A DNA stretch of 46,333 bases from Rhodobacteraceae bacterium HLUCCA08 (GCA_001314655.1 LJSF01000028.1:1-46333), one strand, 5' to 3'; positions 18,755-27,574 are shown, numbered from the stretch's first letter. Notes: a model not told the origin generated them from the sequence alone. Numbers and translations: made by a program.

Positions 18755-18800
18755 CCGGGGGCTGTCTGCCCCGGACCCCCCAAGGATATTTGAGACCCAA
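18755..18800 (+). terminator. GC hairpin plus GGATATTT element after the aminotransferase
   Basis: CCGGGG (18755-18760) pairs with CCCCGG (18769-18774). ACCCCCCAAGGATATTTGAG follows. The combination of a GC hairpin, a CCCCC run and GGATATTT before an AAAGAAG stretch recurs, in my recollection, behind many Rhodobacteraceae genes. It probably serves as a terminator or 3'-end element. Confidence 0.5.
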
Positions 18801-18866
18801 AGAAGCGGGCGGGCTGGACCTTTGGGCCAGCCTGGGCTCTGCTATGGGCAAACCCGGAGGTGAAGC

Positions 18867-20561
18867 ATGGCCAGGCTTGAGCGTCTGATCTCGGTTGCGC
18901 GGGGCGATGCGCCCGCCGATACGGTGCTGCGGGGGGGCCGCGTCTTCGACGTGGTCACCGGCGATCTGATCGCCGGCGACGTGGCGCTGTGCGGGGATCG
19001 CATCGCCGGGATCGGCGCCGATTACGAGGGGGCCGAGGTGGTGGACGTGGCCGGGCTGACGCTTGTGCCCGGGTTCATCGACACCCACCTGCATGTCGAA
19101 AGTTCACTGGTGACGCCCTATGAATTCGACCGGCTGGTCACGCCGCTGGGGATCACCACGGCGATCTGCGATCCGCACGAGATCGCCAATGTGCTGGGCC
19201 TGACGGGGATCGACTATTTCCTGGAGGCCGCCGGCCATACCGTGCTGGATCTGTTCGTGAACCTGTCCTCCTGCGTGCCCTCGACCGAGATGGAGACCGC
19301 GGGCGCCCGGATCGAGGCCGCCGACCTGGCGCCCTATCTGGCGCACCCACGGGTGATCGGGCTGGCCGAGGTGATGAATTACCCCGGCGTGATCCACCGC
19401 GACCCCGGCGTGATGGCCAAGCTGGCGCTGTTCGAGGGGCGCCATATGGATGGCCATTGCCCGCTGCTGTCCGGGACCGATCTGAACGCCTATTGCGCCG
19501 CCGGCATCCGCACCGAACACGAGGCGACCAGCGCGGCGGAAGCGCGCGAAAAGCTGCACAAGGGGATGCGGGTGCTGATCCGCGAAGGGTCGGTGTCAAA
19601 GGATCTTGCCGCCCTGACCCCGCTGCTGGACGACCGGACCAGCCCCTATATGTGCCTGTGCACCGATGACCGGAACCCGTTGGACATCGGTGAATTCGGC
19701 CATCTGGATTACATGATCCGCACCCTGATCGCCGCGGGCGTATCGCCGCTGGCCGCCTATCGCGCGGCGTCGCTGTCGGGGGCCGAGGCCTTCGGGCTGA
19801 AGGATCGCGGCCAGATCGCGCCGGGCAAGCGGGCCGATATCGTGGCTGTCGGATCGCTCGAGGCCTGCGATGCGCGCGCGGTCTGGTGCGGCGGGGTGCG
19901 GGTCGGCGCGGCGGCCTTTGCCGCGCGCGGCCGGATCGAGGCGCCGGGGCGCGGGTCGGTCCGGGCGCCCAAGGTGGCCCCGCAGGATTTCCGCCATGCG
20001 GGCAACGCGGCCGTGACGGATGTGATCGGGGTGATCGAGGGCAAGATCCTCACCGAACACCTGAGGATCGAGATCGCGCCGGACGGCGGCGACAAGCGCC
20101 CCGATCCGGGTCGCGACCTGATGCGGATCGCGGTGGTGGAGCGGCACGGGGTCAACGGCAATATCGCCACCGGCGTCGTCAAGGGGTTCGGGATGCAGGC
20201 CGGGGCCATCGCCTCGACCGTCTGTCATGACCATCACAACATCGTCGTGGTCGGCGCCGATTACGGCGACATGGGCCTGGCGGCGAACCGGCTCCATGAC
20301 CTCGAAGGCGGTTTCGTCGTGGTCAGGGATGGCGCGGTCCTGGCCGAACTGGCCCTGCCGGTCGCCGGTCTGATGTCGCTGGAGCCCTTCGAAACGGTGC
20401 GGGCCCGGCTGGAGGAGCTGCGCGCCGCGGCGCAGGCGCTGGGCGTGGTGCTGCACGAGCCCTTCCTGCAGCTGGCCTTCCTGGCGCTGCCGGTCATTCC
20501 GGCGCTCAAGATCACCGACCGCGGCATGGTCGACGTGACCCGGTTCGAGATCATTTCCTGA
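18867..20561 (+). CDS. ade: adenine deaminase
   Basis: 564 aa, the normal length. It hydrolyses adenine to hypoxanthine and ammonia in purine salvage. It is an amidohydrolase-superfamily metal enzyme: [19 protein letters not shown] (about 71-89) supplies the first metal ligands, [11 protein letters not shown] follows, and [11 protein letters not shown] and TDDRNP (about 268-273) complete the site. The C-terminal domain contains [21 protein letters not shown], typical of bacterial adenine deaminases. CGGAGG precedes the ATG. It converges on the SulP gene. Confidence 0.95.
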   Translation: MARLERLISVARGDAPADTVLRGGRVFDVVTGDLIAGDVALCGDRIAGIGADYEGAEVVDVAGLTLVPGFIDTHLHVESSLVTPYEFDRLVTPLGITTAICDPHEIANVLGLTGIDYFLEAAGHTVLDLFVNLSSCVPSTEMETAGARIEAADLAPYLAHPRVIGLAEVMNYPGVIHRDPGVMAKLALFEGRHMDGHCPLLSGTDLNAYCAAGIRTEHEATSAAEAREKLHKGMRVLIREGSVSKDLAALTPLLDDRTSPYMCLCTDDRNPLDIGEFGHLDYMIRTLIAAGVSPLAAYRAASLSGAEAFGLKDRGQIAPGKRADIVAVGSLEACDARAVWCGGVRVGAAAFAARGRIEAPGRGSVRAPKVAPQDFRHAGNAAVTDVIGVIEGKILTEHLRIEIAPDGGDKRPDPGRDLMRIAVVERHGVNGNIATGVVKGFGMQAGAIASTVCHDHHNIVVVGADYGDMGLAANRLHDLEGGFVVVRDGAVLAELALPVAGLMSLEPFETVRARLEELRAAAQALGVVLHEPFLQLAFLALPVIPALKITDRGMVDVTRFEIIS

Positions 20562-20567
20562 GCCCTG

Positions 20568-20588
20568 TGGCGGGGTGAAACCCCACCC
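20568..20588. terminator. small hairpin between convergent ade and SulP genes
   Basis: GGGGT (20572-20576) pairs with ACCCC (20580-20584) around GAA, extended by two further base pairs across a mismatch. It lies in the 48-nt gap between the two stop codons. There is no clear T run, so terminator function is only likely. Confidence 0.35.
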
Positions 20589-20609
20589 TGCACCACTGCA
20601 CCCCCGGGA

Positions 20610-22361
20610 TCACTCGGCGGCGAGCGCCCCGTCATCCGGCCGGTCCTGCGGTTCTGCGGTCAGGGCGGTCCAGGCGGCGTATTGGGTCAGGAACACGGTT
20701 CCGTCCAACTCGTCCAGGAAGTGCGTGCGGTGCAGGCGGTCCATCACCGGGCCCTTGACCTCGGACAGGTGCAGCTTGATGCCCAGCGATTTCAGCCGGT
20801 GGCTGATCTCTTCGAGGCTTTCCAGCGCGCTCATGTCGATCTCGTTGATCGCGGTGCATTGCAGGATCACGTGGCGGATCGCCTTGTCGCCCAGCACCCG
20901 GTCATAGATGTAATCCTGCAGGAAATGGGCATTGGCGAAATACAGGCTTTCGTCCACCCGCAGGGTCACGATGCGCGGATCGGTCTGCACCGCGTGGCGG
21001 AGGATGTTGCGGAAATGCTCGGTCCCCGGGACCAGGCCGACCTCGGCCACATGGGGGCGTGACGTCTTGTAAAGATGCAGGGCGAGCGAGATGATGACGC
21101 CGGCCGATACCCCGGTTTCCACGCCATAGACCAGCGTCAGCAGGATCGTCGCCAGCACGGCGGCGAAATCGGCGCCGGAATAGAACCAGGTCTTTTTCAG
21201 GATCGACAGGTCGACCAGCGACAGCACCGCGACGATGATCGTCGCCGCCAGCGTCGCCTGGGGCAGGAAATGGATCAGCGGGGTCAGGGCGATCGCGGCG
21301 ATCGCAAGGCCGAACGCGGTAAAGGCGCCGGCGGCGGGGGTTTCCGCGCCGGCATCGAAATTGACGACCGAGCGGGAAAAGCCCCCGGTGACCGGAAAGC
21401 CGCCCGAGAAGGCCGCGCCCAGATTGGCCGCGCCCAGGCCGATCAACTCCTGGTCGGGGTCGATGCGCTGGCGTTTCTTGGCCGCCAGGGTCTGGGCGAC
21501 CGAGATCGATTCGACGAAGCCGATGATCGAGATCAGCAGCGCCGGGATGAACAGCTGCTGCACCAGGGCCAGCGAATTGACCGGCCAGGTAAAGGGCGGC
21601 AGCGCCTGGGGCACGGCGCCGACGATGCGCACGCCGCTTTCGTCCAGCCGGAACAACGCGACGACCAGCGTGGTGACAACCACGGCGGCGACCGGCCCGG
21701 CCTTGGTGGCGACATCGGCAAGGCGCGGTTTCATCCCCAGGCCCAGCAGCAGCGGCTTGAGCCCCTTGCGGACCCAGAACAGGAACCCGGTGGCGGCGGC
21801 GCCGATCGCGAGCGTGATCCAGTTCACCTCGGGCAGGTGGCGCCACAGGCTTTCGAGCAGGTGGACCAGGTTGTGCCCGCCCGCATCGATGCCCAGAAGG
21901 TGCTTGAGCTGGCTGGCGGCGATGATGATGCCCGAGGCGGTGATGAAGCCCGCGATCACCGGGTGCGACAGGAAATTGGCCAGGAATCCCAGCCGCAACA
22001 GCCCCATCCCCATGAGCATGGCGCCGGACAGGAAGGCCAGGGTCAGGGCCGCCACGGCATAGCCCGCGGTGCCCTGGTCGGCGACCTGGCCGACAGCGGC
22101 GGCGGTCATCAGCGACACCACGGCGACCGGTCCGACGGCCAGGGCGCGGCTGGTCCCGAAGACCGTGTACAGCAGGATCGGCACGATCGAGGCATAAAGC
22201 CCGGCCTCGGCCGGCAGGCCCGCGAGCAGCGCATAGGCCAGCGATTGCGGGATCAGCATGATGGTGACGATCACCGCGGCGATCAGGTCGGCGCCCAGCG
22301 CGGCGCGCGAATAGCTGCGGCCCCAGGTCAGGATCGGCATGTAACGGGTCAGCGGGTGCAT
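20610..22361 (-). CDS. SulP-family anion transporter with STAS domain
   Basis: 583 aa inner-membrane transporter with about 11-14 helices. The N-terminal LIAAVIVTIMLIPQSLAYALLAGLPAEAG is the SulP signature region, shown as a landmark (about residues 25-53). A C-terminal STAS domain (about 450-560) contains VILQCTAINEIDMSALESL. SulP proteins carry sulfate, bicarbonate or other anions, often with sodium or protons. The ATG at 22361 is chosen because AAGAGG precedes it; the frame continues upstream only to a TTG. It follows four sulfur-metabolism genes on the same strand, beyond a terminator palindrome, so sulfate or sulfite is a reasonable substrate guess. Confidence 0.88.
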   Translation of the reverse strand: MHPLTRYMPILTWGRSYSRAALGADLIAAVIVTIMLIPQSLAYALLAGLPAEAGLYASIVPILLYTVFGTSRALAVGPVAVVSLMTAAAVGQVADQGTAGYAVAALTLAFLSGAMLMGMGLLRLGFLANFLSHPVIAGFITASGIIIAASQLKHLLGIDAGGHNLVHLLESLWRHLPEVNWITLAIGAAATGFLFWVRKGLKPLLLGLGMKPRLADVATKAGPVAAVVVTTLVVALFRLDESGVRIVGAVPQALPPFTWPVNSLALVQQLFIPALLISIIGFVESISVAQTLAAKKRQRIDPDQELIGLGAANLGAAFSGGFPVTGGFSRSVVNFDAGAETPAAGAFTAFGLAIAAIALTPLIHFLPQATLAATIIVAVLSLVDLSILKKTWFYSGADFAAVLATILLTLVYGVETGVSAGVIISLALHLYKTSRPHVAEVGLVPGTEHFRNILRHAVQTDPRIVTLRVDESLYFANAHFLQDYIYDRVLGDKAIRHVILQCTAINEIDMSALESLEEISHRLKSLGIKLHLSEVKGPVMDRLHRTHFLDELDGTVFLTQYAAWTALTAEPQDRPDDGALAAE

Positions 22362-22391
22362 CGGGGCCTCTTGAGCGGTCGGATCGGGTCG

Positions 22392-22421
22392 GGCCAAGAA
22401 ATTTACGTAAATTTCTTGGCC
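22392..22421 (-). terminator. AT-core palindrome after the rhodanese-SQR gene
   Basis: A perfect 30-bp palindrome with arms GGCCAAGAAATTTAC and GTAAATTTCTTGGCC. It lies 43 nt past the stop of the minus-strand gene 22465-24138 and upstream of the SulP start, so it should end the sulfur operon before SulP. Confidence 0.6.
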
Positions 22422-22464
22422 GCCTGCGGGAACGGGGGCGCCCGGTCGGCGCCCGCGCGGGGGG

Positions 22465-24138
22465 TCAGCCGGCGCTGACCTTCTCGGGTTTGGCCATCCA
22501 TTCGCGGCCGCGCAGCATCGCCTTCCAGTAGATCGGCGGCAGCGCCTGTTCCTTGAGCCACCAGGCCAGGCGCGACGGCTTGGTCCCGTCGATCAGCCAA
22601 TTCGGAAAGGAGGGCAGCAGCGCACCGCCATAGCCGAACTCGGCCAGCACGATCTTGCCCTTCTCCACCGTCAGCGGACAAGAGCCGTAGCCGTTGTATT
22701 GCGCCACCGCGCCCTGGCCGCGCAAATCGGCCAGCAGGTTCTCGGCCACCACCGGCGCCTGGACCCGGGCGGCGGCGGCGGTCTTGGCGTTGGGGGCGTT
22801 CATCACGTCGCCCAGGGCCCAGATATTGTCGAACCGCTTGTGACGCAGGGTCGACTGGTCGACATCGACCCATCCGGCGGCATCGGCCAGCGGCGAGACG
22901 CGGATGAAATCCGGCGCGGTCTGGGGCGGCACGACATGAAGCATGTCGAAGGCCACCGTGACCTCCTCGGGTTCCGCGTCGGGTTTCGCGACGGTGAAGG
23001 TCGCGGTCTTGCCCGGCCCGTCCACCGCCTTGAGGTTGTGGAAATAATTCACCGTGGCGCCGTAGCGATCGACATAGGACTGCAGGACCGGCACGTAGTC
23101 CTTGACGCCGAACAGCACGCCGCCGGCATTCATGAACTGGATGTCCATCTTGTTCAGGACACCGGCCTTTTCCCAGTTGGACGCCGACAGATACAGCGCC
23201 TTTTGCGGCGCGCCGGCGCATTTGATCGGCATCGGCGGCTGGGTGAACAGCGCGCGGCCGCCTGTCATGTCGCGCACCAGTTGCCAGGTATAGGGCGCCA
23301 GGTCGTAGCGGTAATTCGAGGTCACGCCGTTCTTGCCCAGCGTCTCGACCAGGCCGTCGACGCCCTGCCAGTTCAGCTTCAGCCCCGGGCAGACCACCAG
23401 GCGGTCGTATTTGACCACCCGGCAACCATCCAGAATGACGGCATTGTCCTGCGGTTCGAACGCCGCGACCGCGGATTTGAGCCAATGCACCCCCTTGGGG
23501 ATCAGCCCGCCCATGGTCTTGGCGGTGGTGGCGGCGTCGAACACGCCGGCGCCGACCATGGTCCAGCCGGGCTGGTAATAGTGGATGTCGGCCGGGTCGA
23601 CGATCGCGATCTCGAGCCCGGTCTTGCGCGCCAGGATCGAACTTGCCACGGCGATGCCCGCGGCGCCGCCGCCGACGATCACGATGTCATAGCTGGCATC
23701 GGCGCTGTCGGTGGGCGTCTTGCCGCCATTGACGATGCGCCGGACCACGCCGGCCATGTCATAACCGGCGGCCTTGGTGCGTTCGAGGATCTCGGACGGG
23801 GCCAGCTTGGGGGCGCTGGCGAGCGACCACAGCGTGGCCGAGCGCGTGCCGGTCCGGCAATAGGCGAAGACCGGGCCGGGCAAGGCGTCGAGCGCGGCCC
23901 CGAAGGCCGTGGCGTCGTCGTCGCCGACCTTGCCGGCGACGATCGGGATATAGCGGGTTTCCAGCCCCGCCGCCTTGGCGGCCGCCTCGATCTCCTCGAA
24001 GTTCGGCTGGTCTGCGCCTTCGCCGTCGGGCCGGTTGCAGATGATCGCGCGATAGCCGGCCTCGACGATCGCCGGGATGTCCTCGGCACTGATCTGCGGG
24101 CTGACGGCGATGTTGGGGGTGATGCTGCGGATATCCAT
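22465..24138 (-). CDS. fusion of a TIGR01244/Blh-type phosphatase-sulfurtransferase domain with sulfide:quinone reductase
   Basis: 557 aa. The N-terminal domain (about 1-140) is a dual-specificity-phosphatase-like fold proposed as a sulfurtransferase, with active loop YCRTGTRS (Cys94). The C-terminal SQR domain begins with IVIVGGGAAGIAVA (about 152-165) and has the redox cysteines Cys307 (KCAGAP) and Cys487 (GYGSCPL). This arrangement would join sulfide oxidation to sulfane-sulfur transfer in one cytoplasmic polypeptide; there is no signal peptide. The ATG at 24138 is preceded by GAGAGAG. Upstream on the same strand are a persulfide-dioxygenase-like hydrolase and two YeeE proteins. Fusions of this type are known in alphaproteobacteria. 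The second domain is certain; the activity of the first is inferred. Confidence 0.88.
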   Translation of the reverse strand: MDIRSITPNIAVSPQISAEDIPAIVEAGYRAIICNRPDGEGADQPNFEEIEAAAKAAGLETRYIPIVAGKVGDDDATAFGAALDALPGPVFAYCRTGTRSATLWSLASAPKLAPSEILERTKAAGYDMAGVVRRIVNGGKTPTDSADASYDIVIVGGGAAGIAVASSILARKTGLEIAIVDPADIHYYQPGWTMVGAGVFDAATTAKTMGGLIPKGVHWLKSAVAAFEPQDNAVILDGCRVVKYDRLVVCPGLKLNWQGVDGLVETLGKNGVTSNYRYDLAPYTWQLVRDMTGGRALFTQPPMPIKCAGAPQKALYLSASNWEKAGVLNKMDIQFMNAGGVLFGVKDYVPVLQSYVDRYGATVNYFHNLKAVDGPGKTATFTVAKPDAEPEEVTVAFDMLHVVPPQTAPDFIRVSPLADAAGWVDVDQSTLRHKRFDNIWALGDVMNAPNAKTAAAARVQAPVVAENLLADLRGQGAVAQYNGYGSCPLTVEKGKIVLAEFGYGGALLPSFPNWLIDGTKPSRLAWWLKEQALPPIYWKAMLRGREWMAKPEKVSAG

Positions 24139-24192
24139 GGGGTCTCTCTCTGCCTCGACGCGGCGGGACACGGCCGGCCCGGACCGGCGAAT

Positions 24193-24240
24193 GGGAAAAC
24201 CCCGCCCGGGCACCGAAAGCGCGCGGGCGGGGCGGGGCGT
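24193..24240 (-). terminator. intrinsic terminator of the metallo-hydrolase gene
   Basis: On the minus strand, CCCCGCCCG is followed by a short loop and CGGGCGGGG and then TTTT. This is a classical rho-independent terminator immediately past the stop codon at 24250. Because the SQR-fusion gene lies downstream, it may attenuate rather than block its expression. Confidence 0.7.
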
Positions 24241-24249
24241 GTGCCGGGG

Positions 24250-25134
24250 TCAGAGCCCGTTCACCGGCACCTTGAGCATCGGCCGGCCGTCCTTGTCGGT
24301 CGGGATTTCACCGGCGCGCATGTTCACCTGCAGCGAGGGGATGATCAGCTTGGGCATGTCCAGCTGGGCGTCACGCTCGGTCCGGAACTTGACGAACTCC
24401 TCCTTCGTCTTGCCGCCGCCGACATGGATGTTGTGGGCCTTTTCCTCGGCCACGGTGGTTTCCCACTGGATGTCGCGGCCGTTGGGGCCGTAATCGTGGC
24501 ACATGAACAGCCGCATGTCGTCGGGCAGGGAAAGCACCTTCTGGATGCTGTCGTACAGCGTGCCGGCATCGCCGCCGGGGAAATCGGCGCGGGCCGAACC
24601 GCCATCGGGCATGAACAGCGTGTCGCCGACAAAGGCCGCATCGCCCATCACATGCACCATGCAGGCCGGGGTGTGGCCCGGGGTATACATGGCGAAAACG
24701 GGCATGTTGCCGATCATGTAGGTGTCGCCATCCTCGAACAGGGCGTCGAACTGCGACCCGTCGCGCTGGAATTCGGTGCCTTCGTTGAAGATCTTGCCGA
24801 ACGTGTCCTGCACCACCATGATCTTGCTGCCGACGCCGATCTTGCCGCCCAGCTTCTGCTGGATATAGGGCGCCGCCGACAGGTGGTCGGCATGGACATG
24901 GGTCTCGATGATCCATTCCAGCTTGAGGCCCTGGGTCTCGATCTGGCGGATCAGCTCGTCGGCATGGTCGTAGGTGATGCGCCCGGCGGCATAGTCGATG
25001 TCCATCACGCTGTCGACGATGGCGCAGCTGTTCGAGGTCGGGTCCTTCACGATGTAGCTGATCGTGTTGGTCGCCCCGTCGAAAAAGGCCTGGACGTCGG
25101 GGTGCAGGTCCATGGTCACGGGATAATCGGTCAT
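24250..25134 (-). CDS. MBL-fold hydrolase, persulfide dioxygenase (ETHE1/Blh)-like
   Basis: 294 aa metallo-beta-lactamase-fold protein. The metal motif THVHADH lies at 78-84 (His79, His81, Asp83, His84). GHTPACMVHVMG and FVGDTLFMPDGGSARADFPGGDAG follow as later ligand regions (landmarks), with MCHDYGPNGRD near residue 218. The ADFPGGDAG stretch is characteristic of the glutathione persulfide dioxygenase group, which oxidises persulfide to sulfite. Blh-type members are co-encoded with SQR. The ATG at 25134 is preceded by AAAGGAGGA. It sits between the YeeE pair and the SQR fusion and would remove the persulfide made by SQR. Confidence 0.87.
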   Translation of the reverse strand: MTDYPVTMDLHPDVQAFFDGATNTISYIVKDPTSNSCAIVDSVMDIDYAAGRITYDHADELIRQIETQGLKLEWIIETHVHADHLSAAPYIQQKLGGKIGVGSKIMVVQDTFGKIFNEGTEFQRDGSQFDALFEDGDTYMIGNMPVFAMYTPGHTPACMVHVMGDAAFVGDTLFMPDGGSARADFPGGDAGTLYDSIQKVLSLPDDMRLFMCHDYGPNGRDIQWETTVAEEKAHNIHVGGGKTKEEFVKFRTERDAQLDMPKLIIPSLQVNMRAGEIPTDKDGRPMLKVPVNGL

Positions 25135-25159
25135 TGTCGGATCCTCCTTTGGGGTCGTG

Positions 25160-25606
25160 TCAGGCGGTCGCCTTGGCGGCGCGGTTTGCGGTCAGGGTCT
25201 GCAGCGCCTTGGCGGCAAAGATGCCGGCGACAAGGGCGGCCATGAAGATCAGCACATCGGCGTTCAGCGTGCCGACGGCAGGCAGGGCGCCGCCCGGGCA
25301 GAAGCCGGCGATGCCCCAGCCGATGCCGAAGACGGCCGAGCCGCCGATCAGCCTGCCATCCAGGGCGCGATTCGACGGGATGTTGAACTTCGCTTCCATC
25401 AGCGGCGTGCCGGCCGGCCGCGCCAGGACGATGCGGTAGCCGATGAAGGCCACGGTCACGGCGCCGCCCATGACAAAGATCAGCGACGGATCCCAGGTGC
25501 CGGCGAAATCGAAGAAGTTCAGGACCTTGGCCGGATTGGCCATGCCCGAGATCATGATGCCCAGGCCAAAGACCAGGCCGATGAGGTAAGTGGAAATCAG
25601 GCGCAT
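25160..25606 (-). CDS. YeeE/YedE-family half-transporter (second of a pair)
   Basis: 148 aa, about four membrane helices. The conserved GWGIAGFCPGGALPAVG (about 102-118) carries the cysteine typical of this sulfur-transport family, whose larger members import thiosulfate (TsuA). The ATG at 25606 was chosen over an upstream in-frame codon that overlaps the preceding gene. It starts 4 nt after that gene ends, so the two halves are probably made together and assemble as one transporter. Confidence 0.85.
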   Translation of the reverse strand: MRLISTYLIGLVFGLGIMISGMANPAKVLNFFDFAGTWDPSLIFVMGGAVTVAFIGYRIVLARPAGTPLMEAKFNIPSNRALDGRLIGGSAVFGIGWGIAGFCPGGALPAVGTLNADVLIFMAALVAGIFAAKALQTLTANRAAKATA

Positions 25607-25610
25607 CGCA

Positions 25611-26042
25611 TCAGCCTCCGAACACGTGGCGCACGACATAGACCGTCGCGGCTGTAAAAATCATGAAGGTTATCGTCGCGGCGATCGACCGCGGCGACAG
25701 CCGGGCCATGCCGCAGACGCCATGGCCGCTGGTGCAGCCCGACCCGAAGGTCACGCCAAGCCCGACGATGAAGCCGCCGACGATCATCATGGTCTTGGAA
25801 ATCGGCACCTGGATCGGCGGCATCTGGCCGCTGACGGCCAGCATCAGCACCGGCGCGGTGACCATGCCGGCCAGCAGCGCGGCGCGCCAGGTCCAGTCTT
25901 CCAGCGACATCGGCCTGAAGAACCCGGCCAGGATGCCCGTGGCGCCCATGATCCGGCCCAGGGTCAGCATCAGCAGCACCGAGGCGGTGCCGATCAGCAC
26001 GCCTCCGGCAAGGGATTGATAGGGGGTGAATTCAGTGATCAT
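25611..26042 (-). CDS. YeeE/YedE-family half-transporter (first of a pair)
   Basis: 143 aa, about four membrane helices. GVTFGSGCTSGHGVCGMARLS (partial landmark, about 108-127) holds the SGCTSGHGVCG motif with two cysteines seen in sulfur-transport YeeE proteins. The start ATG at 26042 lies after the AT-rich region 26125-26160. It is the first gene of the minus-strand sulfur operon: half-transporters, persulfide dioxygenase-like enzyme, SQR fusion. It probably imports a sulfane-sulfur compound, or exports one; direction cannot be read from sequence. Confidence 0.85.
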   Translation of the reverse strand: MITEFTPYQSLAGGVLIGTASVLLMLTLGRIMGATGILAGFFRPMSLEDWTWRAALLAGMVTAPVLMLAVSGQMPPIQVPISKTMMIVGGFIVGLGVTFGSGCTSGHGVCGMARLSPRSIAATITFMIFTAATVYVVRHVFGG

Positions 26043-26124
26043 CGATCTCTCTCTTGCCGTTGGGATCGCGCGCCCGCGGGCCTTTCCTGTTGCAGCGTTT
26101 CGGGCGGGTGCGCCGCCTCGGAAA

Positions 26125-26160
26125 GACACATATTGCAATATTCAAATGTTTTCAAGAGAG
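26125..26160 (-). promoter_or_regulatory. AT-rich promoter/operator candidate for the sulfur operon
   Basis: A sharply AT-rich patch about 90 nt upstream of the first YeeE gene contains the perfect 12-bp palindrome ATATTGCAATAT (26130-26141) and the overlapping ATATTCAAATG. Sulfide-responsive ArsR-type repressors (SqrR/BigR) use AT-rich dyads near such operons. No such regulator is encoded in this window, so the assignment is an inference. Confidence 0.4.
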
Positions 26161-26162
26161 GC

Positions 26163-26642
26163 ATCGACGAAACTGGTAAATCCCGGCAAAAGGCGCGGTG
26201 ACGGCTGTGCGACCGCTGGCCGCAACCGGGTCGGCGCCGACAGGTTCCCGACCGCGCGCGGGCCGGCGCCGCGATCCTGTCCGCGCCGCGCCGGATCGCC
26301 GACAGCCATCTTGCAAGACGGCCCGACGGCGCGGGAACAAAATTACGTAATTTTGTTTCCGCCCGGGACCGGTCGGGCGCCCCTGTGATCGGCGTGGTAG
26401 GGCCGGACACCGCATCGCGCCGCGGGACGGAAGGCGTCATGGCACATGGTTGGCAGGCGGCAGGCGGACCCGCGACGGACAGGGCGTGATCGGGTCGAAG
26501 GGCCTTGCCCCATGGGTCGCCCGGCAGATCGCCCGGCAAAGGCCCCGGCCGACCGGCGGGCCGATGCGCGTTCCGGCCCTGGCTGTCGTCCGCAACATCG
26601 CCGGCCGGGCGATTGGCCGGCCAGCACCGCCGGCCGAATGCG
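26163..26642. other. gene-free GC-rich gap
   Basis: I find no supported gene here. The open frames on both strands have arginine- and proline-rich, low-complexity translations without domains or ribosome sites. The only clear structure is a long palindrome at 26331-26362. GC-rich short inverted repeats such as GGCCGGGC with GGCCGGCC occur near 26598-26625. It may be an eroded gene or an unrecognised structured region. Confidence 0.5.
26331..26362. terminator. AT-core palindrome in the gap
   Basis: A 32-bp palindrome with arms GCGGGAACAAAATTAC and GTAATTTTGTTTCCGC, with a single G-T pair. It is the only member of this family not next to a recognisable stop codon: the nearest minus-strand stop is at 26643, about 280 nt away. 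Confidence 0.45.
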
Positions 26643-26843
26643 TCAGCTGAACCCGAGTCGCCGCAGCGCCTGTTGCGCATCGCGCACTCGGGCAGGATCC
26701 TTGGACAGAATGTCCTGGTTCAGATCCGCGATCAGCGGATGAAGCGCCTTTTCGGCGATCCGGCGACTGACGAAACCGGCCTCGTCTCCGGGTTGCAACG
26801 ATTGCACGATGCGCACGGCGGCGCTGGTCACGCTGACATCCAT
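26643..26843 (-). CDS. small protein of unknown function
   Basis: 66 aa, soluble and mainly helical (MDVSVTSAAVRIVQSLQPGD, then FVSRRIAEKALHPLIADL). No family recognised. The ATG at 26843 has GGGGATT upstream. Upstream of it lies an inverted repeat GCCTGT-GG-ACAGGC at 26895-26908, a possible operator or hairpin. It follows the kinase gene on the same strand with a gap of 89 nt. Confidence 0.55.
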   Translation of the reverse strand: MDVSVTSAAVRIVQSLQPGDEAGFVSRRIAEKALHPLIADLNQDILSKDPARVRDAQQALRRLGFS

Positions 26844-26932
26844 TCGAGAATCCCCACAGATATGTCCCAACGACAGGTTAGCGCGATTCCCCCAGCCTGT
26901 GGACAGGCAAAATATCGCGTCTTGCCAATGCG

Positions 26933-27574
26933 CTAGCGGCTGTCGCCCTGGTCGATCACGATCTCGGCGGGCAAGGCCCTGGACAGAATGCGTTCGGCAT
27001 TGGGGATGTCGTTGGCCTCGGCGCGACGCACCGCGACCGGGCGCGAGAAACCATGGCTCAGCCAGCGCTGGATCAGGCGACCGCGCAGATCGGCCAGCGG
27101 CACGTCCAGCCGCACGCCGATATCCCACAGCCGTTCCAGGTTGCGCCAGGGCAATTCGTCCAACAGCAGGTAATTGCCCTCGACGATCACCACCTGGATG
27201 TCCGGCGCCACCACCAGCGCGCCGGCCACCGACAGGTCGCGGGTCCGGTCGAAGGTCGGCAGAACGACCTCGCCGCCGCCGCGCAACCGCCGGATCGCCT
27301 GGACGAATCCCTCGGAATCGAAGGTTTCGGGCGCCCCCTTGCGCGGCAACAGCCCGCGCGCCTCCAGCACCGCATTGTCCAGGTGAAAGCCATCCATCGG
27401 CACCACCTCGGACGGGACCTTCTGATCGGTCAGGCGCCGGCGCAGCCCCGAGGCCAGCGTCGATTTGCCGGACCCGGGCGGGCCGGCGATGGCGACCATC
27501 AGACGGGGCACCGCCTGGCGCCGGCCATGCACCGCCTCGGCCAGGATATTCACCTGTCGCGTGATGTCGATCAT
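26933..27574 (-). CDS. P-loop nucleoside/sugar kinase (uridine kinase / FrcK-like)
   Basis: 213 aa. The Walker A motif GPPGSGKST lies at about 31-39. PMDGFHLDNAVLEARGLLPRKG (landmark, about 58-79) and FDSEGFVQAIRRLR are typical of the uridine kinase/phosphoribulokinase superfamily group annotated as nucleoside/nucleotide kinase family and found near fructose transport genes. IVEGNYLLLDE (about 130-140) holds the Walker B-like region. The ribosome site GGAGG lies upstream, with AGAGGCAGG nearer the ATG. No sugar transporter is adjacent, so the substrate is unknown. Confidence 0.8.
   Translation of the reverse strand: MIDITRQVNILAEAVHGRRQAVPRLMVAIAGPPGSGKSTLASGLRRRLTDQKVPSEVVPMDGFHLDNAVLEARGLLPRKGAPETFDSEGFVQAIRRLRGGGEVVLPTFDRTRDLSVAGALVVAPDIQVVIVEGNYLLLDELPWRNLERLWDIGVRLDVPLADLRGRLIQRWLSHGFSRPVAVRRAEANDIPNAERILSRALPAEIVIDQGDSR

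Noticed and set aside
22699-25245. An 848-codon open frame on the plus strand
   Set aside because: It is antisense to the SQR fusion and the metallo-hydrolase, both of which have intact catalytic motifs. The translation has no recognisable domain.
26343-26742. Possible small genes on both strands of the gap
   Set aside because: The translations are Arg/Pro-rich with no ribosome site or conserved motif, and the frames exist on several strands at once, as is usual in GC-rich noncoding DNA.
26895-26908. The CCTGTGGACAGG sequence as a DnaA box or origin element
   Set aside because: Only a single weak resemblance to a DnaA box, with no cluster of boxes, AT-rich unwinding region or dnaA/parA neighbours.
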